Assembly: GCF_003343245.1 (NCBI RefSeq)
Contig: NZ_CP024901.1
Span: 62,001 to 126,000 of the forward strand
From: Photorhabdus laumondii subsp. laumondii
GTDB lineage: Bacteria; Pseudomonadota; Gammaproteobacteria; Enterobacterales; Enterobacteriaceae
Length of the DNA: 64,000 nucleotides
Direction of reading: 5' to 3'
The translations under genes were made by a program, and so were the position numbers. A model generated the notes under the pieces. It did no database searches. It saw nothing but the letters and a program-made list of their open reading frames with translations, and was not told the DNA's origin. Shown in pieces: positions 11,630 through 20,744 of this stretch. Positions within the stretch are counted from its first letter, which is position 1, and every line of letters begins with the position of its first letter.

Positions 11630-12256
11630 ATGAGCTATTCATTACCTTCTCTTCCTTATTCTTATGAAGCTCTGGAACCTCATTTTGATAAGCAGACGAT
11701 GGAAATCCACCATACCAAGCATCATCAGACTTACGTTAATAATACCAATAGCGCCCTAGAAGCCTTCCCTGAGCTGGCAGGACTGGGTATTGATGATCTG
11801 ATTCAGCAATTAGATAAGATACCTGCTGATAAACGTACTTTTGTTCGTAATAATGCTGGTGGGCACGCTAACCATAGCTTGTTTTGGAAAGGTCTGAAAT
11901 TAGGCACAACTCTGCAAGGCCCATTAAAAGAAGCTATTGAGCGCGATTTCGGTAGCATAGATTCTTTTAAAGAGAAATTTGAGCAGGCAGCGGCTACCCG
12001 TTTTGGTTCTGGCTGGGCGTGGCTAGTACTGAAAGATGATGGCAAACTGGCAGTTGTATCGACTGCTAACCAGGATAGCCCATTAATGGGTGAAGCGATT
12101 TCTGGTGCATCTGGTTATCCGATTACTGGTCTGGATGTTTGGGAACACGCTTATTACTTACAGTACCAAAACCGTCGTCCTGACTATATTAAAGCGTTCT
12201 GGAGCGTTGTTAACTGGGATGAAGCAGCGAAGCGTTATCAGGAAAAAGTGAAATAA
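11630..12256 (+). CDS. sodA: Superoxide dismutase, manganese type
   Basis: A 208-residue protein beginning [37 protein letters not shown], very close to E. coli SodA. It disproportionates superoxide in the cytoplasm. Metal ligands are visible: His in IHHTKHH (residue 27), His in NHSLFW (82), and Asp and His in DVWEHAYY (171, 175). NNAGGHANH together with TANQDSP (Gln about 147) marks the manganese form. I chose the ATG at 11630 with the TGGAG site upstream, not the earlier in-frame ATG at 11588, because family proteins start at MSY. A strong terminator follows. Confidence 0.97.
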   Translation: MSYSLPSLPYSYEALEPHFDKQTMEIHHTKHHQTYVNNTNSALEAFPELAGLGIDDLIQQLDKIPADKRTFVRNNAGGHANHSLFWKGLKLGTTLQGPLKEAIERDFGSIDSFKEKFEQAAATRFGSGWAWLVLKDDGKLAVVSTANQDSPLMGEAISGASGYPITGLDVWEHAYYLQYQNRRPDYIKAFWSVVNWDEAAKRYQEKVK

Positions 12257-12283
12257 CTTGCTGAATAATTTCTCTTTTCTGCT

Positions 12284-12314
12284 ATGCCGGCTGATATGAC
12301 TGCCGGCATTTTTA
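12284..12314 (+). terminator. sodA terminator
   Basis: An 8-bp stem ATGCCGGC / GCCGGCAT with a ten-base loop and a TTTTT tail, 28 bases after the sodA stop codon. Confidence 0.92.
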
Positions 12315-12374
12315 TTGGTTGAATGTTGGTTTATGATGGTGATGTCAGACTGATTTCAATAAGGAAAGTGAATT

Positions 12375-13046
12375 ATGTATTGTCCGCAGGTATATACGGG
12401 TAAAATTGAAATATCAGGAAAACTTTCTGCCAGCGCAATTAACAAACGGATGGTTGATGGTGGCCTGCGTCTGACTTCTCTAGGATTAGACGGTGATGAG
12501 CAGGCCGAAACCCATTTCCACGGCGGCCCTGATCGTGCACTTTGTCATTATCCTCGTGAACACTATGATTTCTGGAAACATCAATTTCCTGATCAAGAAG
12601 ATTTTTTTATTGCTCCAGCGTTTGGTGAAAATATTTCCACAACTGGGTTGACTGAAGAAAATATTTGTATTGGTGATATTTTCAGTTGGGGAGAGGCAAT
12701 GATTCAAGTAACTCAGCCTCGTTCGCCTTGTTACAAACTTAATTGTCATTCTGGTATCAGCAATTTTTCTGCCATTATGCAGGAGAGTGGCCGTTGTGGC
12801 TGGCTTTATAGAATTATTGCAGCGGGAAATGTCAGCCCAGATGAACCTCTTGTTCTTGTTTCCCGTAATAGTGATGTTTTCGTTAGGGAAGCGATAGCAA
12901 TTGCTTTTAATATGCCATTTGACGAAGAGCAATATCGTCGGTTGATGAGTGCCGCTGGGTTATCTGCCAGTTGGAGCCTGACTATGCAAAAGCGGGTGAT
13001 GTTTGGAAAGATTGAGGATTTTAACCGTAGGTTGTTCGGGAAATAA
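12375..13046 (+). CDS. yiiM: MOSC-domain protein YiiM (N-hydroxylated base detoxification)
   Basis: A 223-residue molybdenum-cofactor sulfurase C-terminal (MOSC) protein, same length as E. coli YiiM. It has GLDGDEQAETHFHGGPDRALCHYPREHY near residues 37-65 and the conserved molybdopterin-linked cysteine in QPRSPCYKLNCH near 118. Family members reduce N-hydroxylated purines such as 6-hydroxylaminopurine, together with a molybdenum cofactor. A GGAAAGTGAATT leader gives the ribosome site. Its position behind sodA is as in enterobacteria, where cpx genes normally come next; here the synteny breaks instead. Confidence 0.93.
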   Translation: MYCPQVYTGKIEISGKLSASAINKRMVDGGLRLTSLGLDGDEQAETHFHGGPDRALCHYPREHYDFWKHQFPDQEDFFIAPAFGENISTTGLTEENICIGDIFSWGEAMIQVTQPRSPCYKLNCHSGISNFSAIMQESGRCGWLYRIIAAGNVSPDEPLVLVSRNSDVFVREAIAIAFNMPFDEEQYRRLMSAAGLSASWSLTMQKRVMFGKIEDFNRRLFGK

Positions 13047-13049
13047 TAA

Positions 13050-13076
13050 AATGTGCACGTGGTGAACGTGCACATT
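13050..13076. terminator. Palindromic hairpin after yiiM, first of two copies
   Basis: A perfect 11-bp inverted repeat (AATGTGCACGT and ACGTGCACATT) with loop GGTGA starts three bases after the yiiM stop. An almost identical hairpin lies at 17332-17360 after trpS. It may act as a terminator, but no T-run follows on the plus strand. Confidence 0.7.
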
Positions 13077-13116
13077 AGCGCTGACACTGTTTTTCTGATA
13101 TCCATTGCATTTCGTC

Positions 13117-13190
13117 TTAATCTATTAGTTGGGCAACGACAAGAATGTTTCCAGCCTCCGTGCGATCCAACAGACGGTTAAACTTAGTTC
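13117..13190 (-). pseudogene. Fragment of a serine-recombinase (resolvase/invertase) gene
   Basis: Read on the minus strand this short stretch gives about 23 residues, KFNRLLDRTEAGNILVVAQL, then a stop. It resembles the resolvase catalytic-domain segment that usually reads LLDRLEAGDVLVVTKLDRLGR. Nothing else of the gene survives nearby. It may mark an old mobile element beside the bufferin island. The match is by eye and short. Confidence 0.45.
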
Positions 13191-13430
13191 GCTAGCTAGC
13201 AGTTACTGAACTACTGATACTTTCCTCCATGATCTGATGGAGGTGAACGAAAAATAAGCTGCTCTGGGGAAAGACACTTCCCCTGCTGTACAAAAAACAG
13301 ATTTAATTTAGAATTGTCCCCGTTTCCCAAACGGTCCCTAAGTCATGTGAGTGAATTTAAGCGATTCCGCCAAAATGGTGTTTCGTAATATCCGGTTATC
13401 CCGAATAATCCTGTTAAGATAGAAGCCACA
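13191..13430. other. Non-coding region upstream of the ECF sigma gene
   Basis: No gene is seen here. It holds a small hairpin GGGGAAGACACTTCCCC-like near 13265-13285 and the start-proximal TAAGATAGAAGCCACA leader of the sigma gene. The synteny break between the yiiM block and the trpS block begins in this area. Confidence 0.4.
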
Positions 13431-14021
13431 ATGTCCGATATCAATAATCTGCTGCGGGATCCGCAGTTTTTTTCCATGCTGCATAAACAGATGTTGCAGT
13501 TTGCCATCTTGCAGTTGAATGATTTTCATCAGGCGGAAGATGTTGTTCAAGAGGCGCTGGAAGGGGCGATGAAGAATGCCTCTTCTTTTGCCGGACGAGC
13601 CGCCTGGAAAAGCTGGGTGTTTACGATCCTGCGCAACAAAATCTCGGACGCCTTGCGTATGCGTTATCGGCACAGCAGCGTGCAACTGACTGATGATGTT
13701 GATGAGCAAAATTTCGAAGCGCTGTTTGATGAGTCTGGTCATTGGCCGCGAAACGAGCATCCGCAGTGCTGGCATTTACCGGATGAAGTGGCCGAGCAGG
13801 AGCAATTTTGGACGATTTTCGAGCTTTGTCTGACACAGTTGCCAACGCAAAACGCGCGGGCATTTATGATGCGCGAATTTATTGGTCTTGAGACTCAGGA
13901 GATCTGTCAGGAGATGGCGCTCTCTGTCAGCAATCTGAATGTGATGCTCTGGCGTGCGCGTATGCGTTTACGTGAATGTTTGTCACAACGCTGGTTTTCC
14001 CATGAGGATAAATATGCTTAG
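13431..14021 (+). CDS. ECF-type RNA polymerase sigma factor
   Basis: A 196-residue sigma-70 family protein of ECF layout. Region 2 spans about residues 15-75 (DFHQAEDVVQEALEGAMKN and SWVFTILRNKISDALR). Region 4 spans about 128-185 (LPTQNARAFMMREFIGLETQEICQEMALSVSNLN and WRARMRLRECL). It resembles the sigma factors that pair with DUF2282/DUF692 operons in proteobacteria. The next gene starts inside its last codons. It converges on the bufferin operon, so it most likely drives that operon; this is inferred from position. The promoter it recognises cannot be confirmed from one site. Confidence 0.88.
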   Translation: MSDINNLLRDPQFFSMLHKQMLQFAILQLNDFHQAEDVVQEALEGAMKNASSFAGRAAWKSWVFTILRNKISDALRMRYRHSSVQLTDDVDEQNFEALFDESGHWPRNEHPQCWHLPDEVAEQEQFWTIFELCLTQLPTQNARAFMMREFIGLETQEICQEMALSVSNLNVMLWRARMRLRECLSQRWFSHEDKYA

Positions 14022-14214
14022 TTGTTACCAAGCTACACGCCTGATGTCTCAGGCGCTGGATGAAAAAATCGTGCTTTCTCAACATGTTCAGCTAATGCTG
14101 CATTTGAAAATATGCGACGGGTGCCGAAACTTCAGACAACAGCTTGCCGACCTGCGCACTATGACTTCCGCATTCGCTCGTGGCGAAAACGAGAATCAAA
14201 ATAAAGTAACGTAG
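14014..14214 (+). CDS. Small zinc-finger anti-sigma factor candidate
   Basis: A 66-residue protein beginning MLSCYQATRLMSQALDEKI. The pattern C(4)...H (residue about 25)...H..ICDGC (33-38) matches the zinc-binding HxxxCxxC-type motif of zf-HC2 anti-sigma factors, here HLKICDGC. It lacks a membrane segment, so it would act in the cytoplasm. The ATG overlaps the sigma stop codon by 8 bases, giving tight translational coupling. Expected to hold the ECF sigma factor inactive until a signal, likely copper or oxidative stress, releases it. That role is inferred from family and position. Confidence 0.78.
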   Translation: MLSCYQATRLMSQALDEKIVLSQHVQLMLHLKICDGCRNFRQQLADLRTMTSAFARGENENQNKVT

Positions 14215-14224
14215 GGAAGGGGAA

Positions 14225-14704
14225 TCAGGTACGATGGCGGTAAATCAGGCGATCAAGCGAAAACCTCCCACCGCCATAAGTCATCAGATACAACTGAGCC
14301 GTCAGCCAGGTAGCATGGACAGGCCAGGCATCTGGATAAACAAATATCTGAATCACCAGCGTCATCACCATTAATGCTAGCGCGGAGAAGCGTGTTGCTA
14401 ATCCGACAATCAGCAGCAGCGGAAACAAGTGTTCTGCGGTCGCGGCCATGACAGCAGCAACATCAGGTGGTAGCAGAGGAAGCTTGTACTCGTTGGTAAA
14501 GAGCGACACGGAGCTGTCGGTAACGCGCGGAATCCCTAGTTGCCAGGGTGTGCGTGTCTCCAGAATATCTATGTTTAATCCAACCACTTTGCTTTGGCCC
14601 GATAGCCAAAATGTTGCGGCAAGGCTAATGCGTGCCAGAAGGGGAAGAACATTTTCCTGCGCAATATGTTGCCCTTTTGACCCTAATGTTTTGAGTAATG
14701 CCAT
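14225..14704 (-). CDS. DoxX-family membrane protein of the bufferin operon
   Basis: A 159-residue inner-membrane protein with four predicted helices. It carries the DoxX features RISLAATFWLSGQSKVVG near residue 25 and FPLLLIVGLATRFSALALMVMTLVIQIFVYPDAW near 93. DoxX proteins commonly accompany DUF692/DUF2063/DUF2282 operons, and their exact role there is not known. It starts one base after the bufC stop codon with a CGGAGC ribosome site, and is the last gene of the operon. Only 10 bases separate its end from the convergent anti-sigma gene. Confidence 0.87.
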   Translation of the reverse strand: MALLKTLGSKGQHIAQENVLPLLARISLAATFWLSGQSKVVGLNIDILETRTPWQLGIPRVTDSSVSLFTNEYKLPLLPPDVAAVMAATAEHLFPLLLIVGLATRFSALALMVMTLVIQIFVYPDAWPVHATWLTAQLYLMTYGGGRFSLDRLIYRHRT

Positions 14705-14705
14705 C

Positions 14706-15455
14706 TTAGCGCTCCGTGTTGCTATATAGAGAAAGGATCAGTCCATAGTGTTGCATGCGTTGTAAAACCGACTGAGGTTCAAAAGTTGCATCCTCTCCGG
14801 CGGCGATCTCTAAGGCTTCGGTAAGACATCGACCAGACTGGAGCATGGTAACAAACTGCATTTCCGCACGGCTGAGCAACATTATTCGTACGTCGTCGTC
14901 AACGCGGCACAGTAGCATATGTTCCGGCTGGAATGGGTCCAGCATCATCTCGTTTTCACTTTGTTGGTGTGAGGCCCACAGGCTGAAGACGGCATAATCT
15001 GAACTGAAGAGCCGTACCGAAGGATGGAGCGCCATCAGCAACTGTGCGGGATCGTCAATGGGGGCCGCTTCTGCCGTCTGTTCGGCAGGGTCCGCCGCGT
15101 GCAGTGATTCGATAAACAACATTTCCAGCCGGGTGAGATCGCTCAGCCAAGGCCAGTCTGCCAACGGCTGAAATGTCGCAATCCAGTCCGGCAATTGTGC
15201 GCCATAGCCTGCCAAAACAGGAGAGGGAGGCGGTTGTTGACGTATAAACTCCGCTGCCATCGCACGAAAAAAGCACTCTCCGAGCTGAGCGAGAAGGACG
15301 GGGCAGTTTTCGGCCAGTGCATCGATTAGCGATGCTATGACATTATTACGATAAACCGCAAAACGTACCGCCGGATCGCTACCGTTCCAGGTTGTCAGCC
15401 CCTCTGGTACCATGAGGTCGGGATCAAGAAGTGCTTGATACAGTTGTTGTTGCAT
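14706..15455 (-). CDS. DUF2063 protein, bufferin maturation partner (BufC/HvfC-like)
   Basis: A protein of 249 residues starting [20 protein letters not shown]. The N-terminal DUF2063 domain shows [33 protein letters not shown] near residues 33-65 and [12 protein letters not shown] near 85. In studied bufferin systems this protein binds the precursor and presents it to the MNIO enzyme. I chose the ATG at 15455 because a CGGAGAG ribosome site lies 8 bases before it; an in-frame ATG at 15488 is also possible. It overlaps the end of bufB by about 30 bases, implying translational coupling. Confidence 0.88.
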
Positions 15456-16347
15456 GTTTCTTGCTCTCCGTAATGTAATGCTGGGCATGGCTGGCTTCGT
15501 TCAGCAGCACGTCTAATGGTGGAATATTGCTGTCCCATTCGATCAGGGTGGCGATCGGCCCTGTTTTCCGCAGGGTTTTGTTATAGAGATCCCAGACAGG
15601 TCCGGTCACATGACTGTCGTGTGAATCAATCAGCAGCAGGTCGTTTGCCCCATCGCGGCTTTCCGTATAACCTGCCAGATGAATTTCACCGACACGGTGA
15701 AGTGGCAGCTCTAATAACATCTGCCTTGGGCAGCGATTATGGTTGACGCCACTGATGTAGAGATTGTTCACGTCCAGCAGTAGCCCACATCCGGTGCGGC
15801 GTACCACCTCGGAGATAAAGTCAGTCTCGCTCATGGTTGAGGCACTGAACTCAATGTAGGTGGATGGGTTTTCCAGCAGAATGGGACGACGCAGCGCATT
15901 CTGTACTTGATCGATGTGTTCGCAGACCCGCGTCAGCGTGACGTCGGTATAAGGCAGTGGCAGCAGATCATTGAGAAATAGATCGTTGTGAGTCGACCAG
16001 GCAAGGTGTTCAGAAAAAACGGCCGGCTGGTAGCGTTCAACCAGCGCAGCAACCCGCTGTAAATGGGTCTGATTCAGAGGATTTTCTCCTCCGATGGACA
16101 GGCCCACACCATGAATAGAGAGCGGATAATCTTGGCGAATGGTGGTCAGTGCCTGATGAAATGGACCACCCGCAACCAGATAATTTTCCGCGTGAATTTC
16201 AAAAAAACCAATGTCGGGTTTATTGTGCAGAATAGCGCGAAAATGCTCCGGCTTTAACCCGATCCCTGCTCTGGCTGGAAGCCTATTTAGCATGAGGCGG
16301 TCAGGAGCATCACGAGAGACGCTATGTGAGGGCAAAGAAACTGTCAT
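15424..16347 (-). CDS. DUF692 multinuclear iron oxygenase (MNIO), BufB/HvfB-like
   Basis: A 307-residue TIM-barrel protein of the DUF692 family, whose members use two or three iron ions to oxidise peptidyl cysteines. Metal-site motifs are in order: FFEIHAENY (about residue 48), HGVGLSIGG (76), SEHLAW (112), ENPSTYIEF (160), [10 protein letters not shown] (195), GEIHLAGY (226), DSHDSHV (243) and LIEWDS (269). In bufferin systems such enzymes turn core cysteines into thiooxazole-type heterocycles. The gene starts after AGGAGCTCATACG, 27 bases downstream of the precursor gene. Length is slightly above the family's typical 270-290 residues because of a longer N-terminus. Confidence 0.92.
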
Positions 16348-16374
16348 CGTATGAGCTCCTGTTTAATGTCGGAA

Positions 16375-16668
16375 TTACACTTCTTTAAATGCGTCCAGTT
16401 GACCAAAACCAGTCGGGGAGGTCGGAGACTTCATTTTTACGCAGGAACCCGCCGGTACCATTTTCCAGGCATTACCCTGATAATCCTTTTTTGAGGTACC
16501 AGCACAGGTGGTGCCTGCACCTGCTTTACAGTCGTTTTTCCCTTTCAGAGAAACGCCATAGCATTTCTCCATTTTGCTGCCGGAATCCGCCATTGCTGAA
16601 GTGCTTGCCGTAATAAATACGCTGCCTAAAGCCAGGGCCAGTAATGCTTTTGTCGTTTGCTTAGTCAT
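16375..16668 (-). CDS. Bufferin-type RiPP precursor (DUF2282), BufA1-like
   Basis: A 97-residue protein with a Sec signal peptide ([20 protein letters not shown], then ASTSAMA with cleavage after AMA near residue 27). The mature part of about 70 residues has four cysteines in the DUF2282 pattern [22 protein letters not shown] and GSCV. In described bufferins the two central cysteines become heterocycles, the outer two form a disulfide, and the peptide is exported to bind copper. Gene order precursor, MNIO, DUF2063, DoxX matches those systems. A possible ECF-like promoter lies upstream on the minus strand (GTAAG at about 16769, 16 bases, CGACTA), unverified. Confidence 0.92.
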   Translation of the reverse strand: MTKQTTKALLALALGSVFITASTSAMADSGSKMEKCYGVSLKGKNDCKAGAGTTCAGTSKKDYQGNAWKMVPAGSCVKMKSPTSPTGFGQLDAFKEV

Positions 16669-16883
16669 AGAACATTCCTTTTATATTTGTGTAGAAGGTG
16701 AATTACTGCTTTGCTGAAACAAGCATTTGCTTCACTCGATTAGTCGCACCACACATTAATTTCTTACAGTTAATATGAGAAAAAAAATGATTTTTTTATA
16801 GTTGACTGATTTTTAATGACTTATTTTTGTGAATCAGATATCGGTCTGTACAAGAAACAGGCTTATTTTAGGATGTTTTCTAT

Positions 16884-17105
16884 ATGTTCATCGTAGTAGG
16901 CGTGAAAGCGGGGTGGGTTGTGGTCGTCATAGTACATTTGTATCAGGATGCCAAAAAACTTCCGATTAAACCTCATAAAAAGCAGGTGTTAAAAGTGGTA
17001 AAAACAACGGTCAAAACCTTATACCGATTAAAACTAGAAGGTAAAACAACGGCCTTTAATCATGGTTTAAAATCTGCCCATCATAAAACTATTAATGGAA
17101 AATAA
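16884..17105 (+). CDS. Small lysine-rich protein, unrecognised
   Basis: A 73-residue frame with one hydrophobic helix near the N-terminus (FIVVGVKAGWVVVVIVHLY) followed by a basic tail (KKLPIKPHKKQVLKVVKTTVKTLYRLK). An AGGAT sequence 9-10 bases before the ATG could serve as ribosome site. I recognise no family. It sits between the divergent bufferin precursor and convergent trpS. It could be a real small membrane protein, possibly related to the island, or a chance frame in a 700-bp gap. Confidence 0.3.
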   Translation: MFIVVGVKAGWVVVVIVHLYQDAKKLPIKPHKKQVLKVVKTTVKTLYRLKLEGKTTAFNHGLKSAHHKTINGK

Positions 17106-17331
17106 ACCGCTTTAATAATATTTTCAACCGCAGAATAAATTTTTTAATAAACCAGTTAAATAATCGAATATGAAAAATATGAATACCTTAAATAGGTCAG
17201 CTTAAGCTTGCTTTACACGGTTTTAATCTGCCCAATCGTATTGCTTTTCTGTCTGATTAAGCTACCAGGCTTTTTATCATCGATGATGTAAAAATACGCC
17301 TCGTTTTTTAAATGGATTTTTCTGTAGTCTG

Positions 17332-17360
17332 AAATGTGCACGTAGTAAACGTGCACATTT
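17332..17360. terminator. Palindromic hairpin after trpS, second copy
   Basis: A perfect 12-bp inverted repeat (AAATGTGCACGT and ACGTGCACATTT) with loop AGTAA, ten bases beyond the trpS stop. It matches the 13050-13076 hairpin in all 11 shared stem bases and differs in the loop. It probably terminates the long trpS operon, reading leftward. The two copies bracket the bufferin island. Confidence 0.75.
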
Positions 17361-17370
17361 TATCTTTTAA

Positions 17371-18408
17371 TTAAGGGTGAGCAATAAAGCCAACAGCTTC
17401 ATACACTTTATCTAGCGTAATTTGGGCACGGGCTTTTGCCTTCGCTGCACCTTCTGCCATGATTTTGTTCAGCAGGATTTCATCATTACGGAAATAGTGG
17501 AAACGCTCTTGTAGCTCAGTCAACATACCGGAAACGGCATCAGCAACAGCACTTTTTAGATGACCATACATCTGGCCTTCAAATTCTGCTTCCAGTTCGG
17601 GAATGGTTTTGCCAGTAACACCCGCGAGGAGATCTAATAAGTTGGAAACCCCCGGCTTTTGTTCCAGATCGTAGCGAACACGAGGAGGTTCTTCTGAATC
17701 TGTGACCGCGCGTTTTATCTTTTTAGCCGCTGATTTTGGATCTTCCAACAGAGCGATAACGTTGTTGCGGTTATCATCTGACTTGGACATTTTCTTTTCT
17801 GGGTCTTGAAGAGCCATAACACGGGCACCACCGGTTGGGATAAACGGCTCTGGTACAGCAAAGATATTGCCGTAGATGGCATTAAATCGTTGAGCAATAT
17901 CACGGCTCAATTCAAGGTGTTGTTTCTGATCGATGCCTACAGGAACCTGATTTGTTTGGTATACCAAAATATCCGCCGTCATCAGTACCGGATAGTCAAA
18001 CAAGCCTGCATTGATGTTTTCGGCATGACGAGCTGATTTGTCTTTAAACTGAGTCATGCGGCTGAGTTCACCGAAATAGGTATAACAGTTTAGAATCCAG
18101 CTTAACTGAGCGTGTTGTGGGACATGAGATTGGACAAAAATGGTACTTTTCTCTGGGTCAATGCCACAAGCCAGGTAGAGCGCCAGTGTATCCAGAGTGC
18201 GTTTTCTCAACTCTTTTGGGTCCTGGCGCACTGTAATTGCATGTTGGTCAACAATGCAATAGATGCAGTCATAATCATCCTGCATTTTAACCCACTGACG
18301 TAACGCCCCCATGTAGTTACCGATGGTTAATTCACCGGAAGGTTGTGCGCCGCTGAATACAATAGGTTTTTGGGAGTTTAGTGTTTCAGATACAGTGGGT
18401 TCATTCAT
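17371..18408 (-). CDS. trpS: Tryptophan--tRNA ligase
   Basis: A 345-residue class I aminoacyl-tRNA synthetase that charges tRNA-Trp. The HIGH-type motif appears as [15 protein letters not shown] near residues 20-35 and the KMSKS motif as KKMSKSDDN near 207. The TrpRS-specific block [22 protein letters not shown] lies near 154-175. The N-terminus is about 10 residues longer than in E. coli. It follows gph by 4 bases and is the last gene of the operon from aroK to trpS. Confidence 0.98.
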   Translation of the reverse strand: MNEPTVSETLNSQKPIVFSGAQPSGELTIGNYMGALRQWVKMQDDYDCIYCIVDQHAITVRQDPKELRKRTLDTLALYLACGIDPEKSTIFVQSHVPQHAQLSWILNCYTYFGELSRMTQFKDKSARHAENINAGLFDYPVLMTADILVYQTNQVPVGIDQKQHLELSRDIAQRFNAIYGNIFAVPEPFIPTGGARVMALQDPEKKMSKSDDNRNNVIALLEDPKSAAKKIKRAVTDSEEPPRVRYDLEQKPGVSNLLDLLAGVTGKTIPELEAEFEGQMYGHLKSAVADAVSGMLTELQERFHYFRNDEILLNKIMAEGAAKAKARAQITLDKVYEAVGFIAHP

Positions 18409-18412
18409 TTTA

Positions 18413-19117
18413 TTATGCTTCCTGAAGTTTTAAAGATGGGAGGCCAATTGTGGATAGTAGATCCGAAAAATTCGTTAATATGCAATCTGGATTGCTTAAT
18501 GCAATAGATTCACCGTAGTTATATCCATAAGTTAAACCAACACAAGGGCAACCAGCCGCTTGTGCTGCTAAAATATCATTACGGGAATCACCGACAAAGA
18601 GCAGTTCTTCCTTACGCAGTCCGAATGTGCCCATTGTTAAATAAATAGGTGCCGGATGTGGCTTTTTCTCTTTAACATCATCACCACCTAACACTAATGA
18701 AAAATATTCACTGATGTCTAAAGAAGCTAACAGAGGAGCAATGAAAGGTGTTGGTTTATTGGTGATGATACCCATTGGCAAGTTGTGTTTTGCCAGTTCA
18801 GCCAATGTAACTTTGACTTCCGGGAACAGTTGGCTGCCTGTTGTTACGGTTGTTTCATAGAAACGGTCGAACAGCTCACGGGTTTCTTTATGCAGTTGCG
18901 CAGTCAATTTGGTTCTAGCCCATGTCAACGCACGTTCGACCATAATGTCTGCGCCATTACCGACCCAAGCTGCAACTCGTTCTTTTCCCGCAGCAGGGAG
19001 ACCTTTGGCTAACAGCGCTTGATCCAGTGCATCAGCCAAACCACCGGCGCTGTCTACCAGTGTGCCGTCCAGATCAAAAGCGATAGCACGAATACCTTTT
19101 AATACCTTACTTGCCAT
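18413..19117 (-). CDS. gph: Phosphoglycolate phosphatase
   Basis: A 234-residue haloacid-dehalogenase family phosphatase that removes phosphate from 2-phosphoglycolate made during DNA repair. The catalytic DLDGTLVDS motif is near residue 13, motif II (ITNKP) near 120, Lys in KKPHPAP near 160 and the [13 protein letters not shown]g-binding loop near 181. I chose the ATG at 19117, which overlaps the rpe stop by 11 bases (ATGGCAAGTAA), because the longer frame upstream encodes no family sequence. Confidence 0.96.
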   Translation of the reverse strand: MASKVLKGIRAIAFDLDGTLVDSAGGLADALDQALLAKGLPAAGKERVAAWVGNGADIMVERALTWARTKLTAQLHKETRELFDRFYETTVTTGSQLFPEVKVTLAELAKHNLPMGIITNKPTPFIAPLLASLDISEYFSLVLGGDDVKEKKPHPAPIYLTMGTFGLRKEELLFVGDSRNDILAAQAAGCPCVGLTYGYNYGESIALSNPDCILTNFSDLLSTIGLPSLKLQEA

Positions 19118-19787
19118 GAGATACCTTTGACAATTCACTACGCATATTATCAATAACAGTTTTGTAATCAGGCTGGCTGAAAATAGCTGAGCCAGCAACA
19201 AACATATCTGCTCCTGCGGTTGCTGCTGCGGCAATATTACTAGCTTTAATGCCACCGTCTACTTCAAGACGAATATCATAACCGCTTTCATCAATAATTT
19301 TGCGAACCTGACGCAGTTTCTCTAGTGTTCCAGGGATGAAAGATTGGCCACCGAAACCGGGATTTACCGACATCAATAGAATGATATCCAGTTTATCCAG
19401 GACATAATCGAGATGACTCAGAGGCGTTGCAGGATTGAATACCAAGCCAGCTTTACAACCATGCTCTTTGATGAGTTGTAAACTGCGGTCAATATGCTCA
19501 CTGGTTTCTGGGTGGAAGGTAATGTAAGTTGCTCCTGCTTTGGCAAAATCAGGGATAATGCGGTCAACCGGTTTTACCATCAAATGAACATCGATTGGTG
19601 CAGTGATACCATAATCTCTTAGAGCCTGGCAGACCATCGGCCCGATAGTCAGGTTAGGGACATAATGGTTGTCCATCACATCAAAGTGAACAACGTCAGC
19701 CCCTGCTGCCAGCACCTTATCTGTATCTTCACCCAGCCGCGCAAAATTTGCAGATAAAATGGATGGGGCAATCAGAAAGTCTTTCAT
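19107..19787 (-). CDS. rpe: Ribulose-phosphate 3-epimerase
   Basis: A 226-residue TIM-barrel enzyme of the pentose phosphate pathway that interconverts ribulose-5-phosphate and xylulose-5-phosphate. It has [16 protein letters not shown] at the start, the metal-binding [12 protein letters not shown] near 34 and 'HLMV' near 67, [14 protein letters not shown] near 141 and the catalytic Asp in EVDGGI near 178. The start [11 protein letters not shown] at 19787 matches the family; an upstream ATG at 19799 adds four residues. It lies 60 bases from dam. Confidence 0.97.
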   Translation of the reverse strand: MKDFLIAPSILSANFARLGEDTDKVLAAGADVVHFDVMDNHYVPNLTIGPMVCQALRDYGITAPIDVHLMVKPVDRIIPDFAKAGATYITFHPETSEHIDRSLQLIKEHGCKAGLVFNPATPLSHLDYVLDKLDIILLMSVNPGFGGQSFIPGTLEKLRQVRKIIDESGYDIRLEVDGGIKASNIAAAATAGADMFVAGSAIFSQPDYKTVIDNMRSELSKVSHGK

Positions 19788-19847
19788 TATCTTCTCCAAA
19801 TCGTTTCTATCATCCCTTAATTGCCAAGCAAAAGGGGAGTGGATAAA

Positions 19848-20660
19848 TCAGCGATATAATGCCAAAAGTTCGTCTACCTTACTGCGAGCAAGGATATTCC
19901 TGCTGATAGTACGACGTGCTTTGACAATATGAAGTGAAGCCTGATAGTACCATTTTCGCGTCATTGGCGTATCGTGGTTGGATATCAAAACAGGAATTGC
20001 ACGTTCTGATGATAACTTAAATGCAATATTTGCCAGATTTTCCTGATCTGCAATGTTAAAACTATTGGTGTGATACGCCGTAAAGTTTGCTGTTGCTGAC
20101 AAAGGAGCATAGGGGGGATCACAATAGATAACTGAGTCTTTATGTGCTTCGTTCAACGTGTGTTGGTAGTGCTCGCAGATAAAAGTCGCATTTTGGGCTT
20201 TTTCAGCAAACCAGTGTAATTCTTCTTCAGGAAAGTAGGGTTTTTTATAACGGCCAAAAGGTACGTTAAATTTACCATGAGAATTATAACGACAGAGGCC
20301 GTTGTAACAATGGCGATTGAGATAAAGGAATAATACGCTGCGATGGAACGGGTCAGTGCTTTGGTTAAATTGCTCCCGTAACTGATAAAAATGTTCGGCT
20401 GTATTGTATTCTTGGGTAAACAGAGGGCGTGTGTGGACTATAAACTCATCAGCCCTGAGCTTTACTGTGTTGTACAGGTTAATCAGGTCACTGTTGATAT
20501 CAGCGAGGATATAAGAATCGTAGTCTGTGTTCAAAAAGACAGAACCTGCGCCAACAAATGGCTCTATCAGACGACTACCGGCTGGCAGATGACGTTTGAT
20601 ATCATCTACCAACGGGTATTTTCCACCGGCCCATTTTAAGAAAGCGCGTTTTTTTTTCAT
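19848..20660 (-). CDS. dam: DNA adenine methylase
   Basis: A 270-residue N6-adenine methyltransferase acting on GATC sites, with roles in mismatch repair and replication timing. The S-adenosylmethionine motif FLKWAGGKYPLVDDIKRHLP is at the N-terminus, EPFVGAGSVFLN near residue 38 and the catalytic YCDPPYAPL near 179. Length matches E. coli Dam (278). It stands between damX and rpe as in E. coli. Confidence 0.97.
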   Translation of the reverse strand: MKKKRAFLKWAGGKYPLVDDIKRHLPAGSRLIEPFVGAGSVFLNTDYDSYILADINSDLINLYNTVKLRADEFIVHTRPLFTQEYNTAEHFYQLREQFNQSTDPFHRSVLFLYLNRHCYNGLCRYNSHGKFNVPFGRYKKPYFPEEELHWFAEKAQNATFICEHYQHTLNEAHKDSVIYCDPPYAPLSATANFTAYHTNSFNIADQENLANIAFKLSSERAIPVLISNHDTPMTRKWYYQASLHIVKARRTISRNILARSKVDELLALYR

Positions 20661-20744
20661 GCTGTCAATTAATTACTCAATCATTCCAGAGCCGCAGATT
20701 GTACTCTGTTTAGGACAGCATATCAGCGCCTAATAAATATTGTT

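Noticed and set aside
13395..13425. A second ECF promoter before the sigma gene matching the one before bufA
   Set aside because: GTAAT and CGAATA are present but only 12 bases apart, versus 16 for the bufA candidate, so the pair does not support one consensus.
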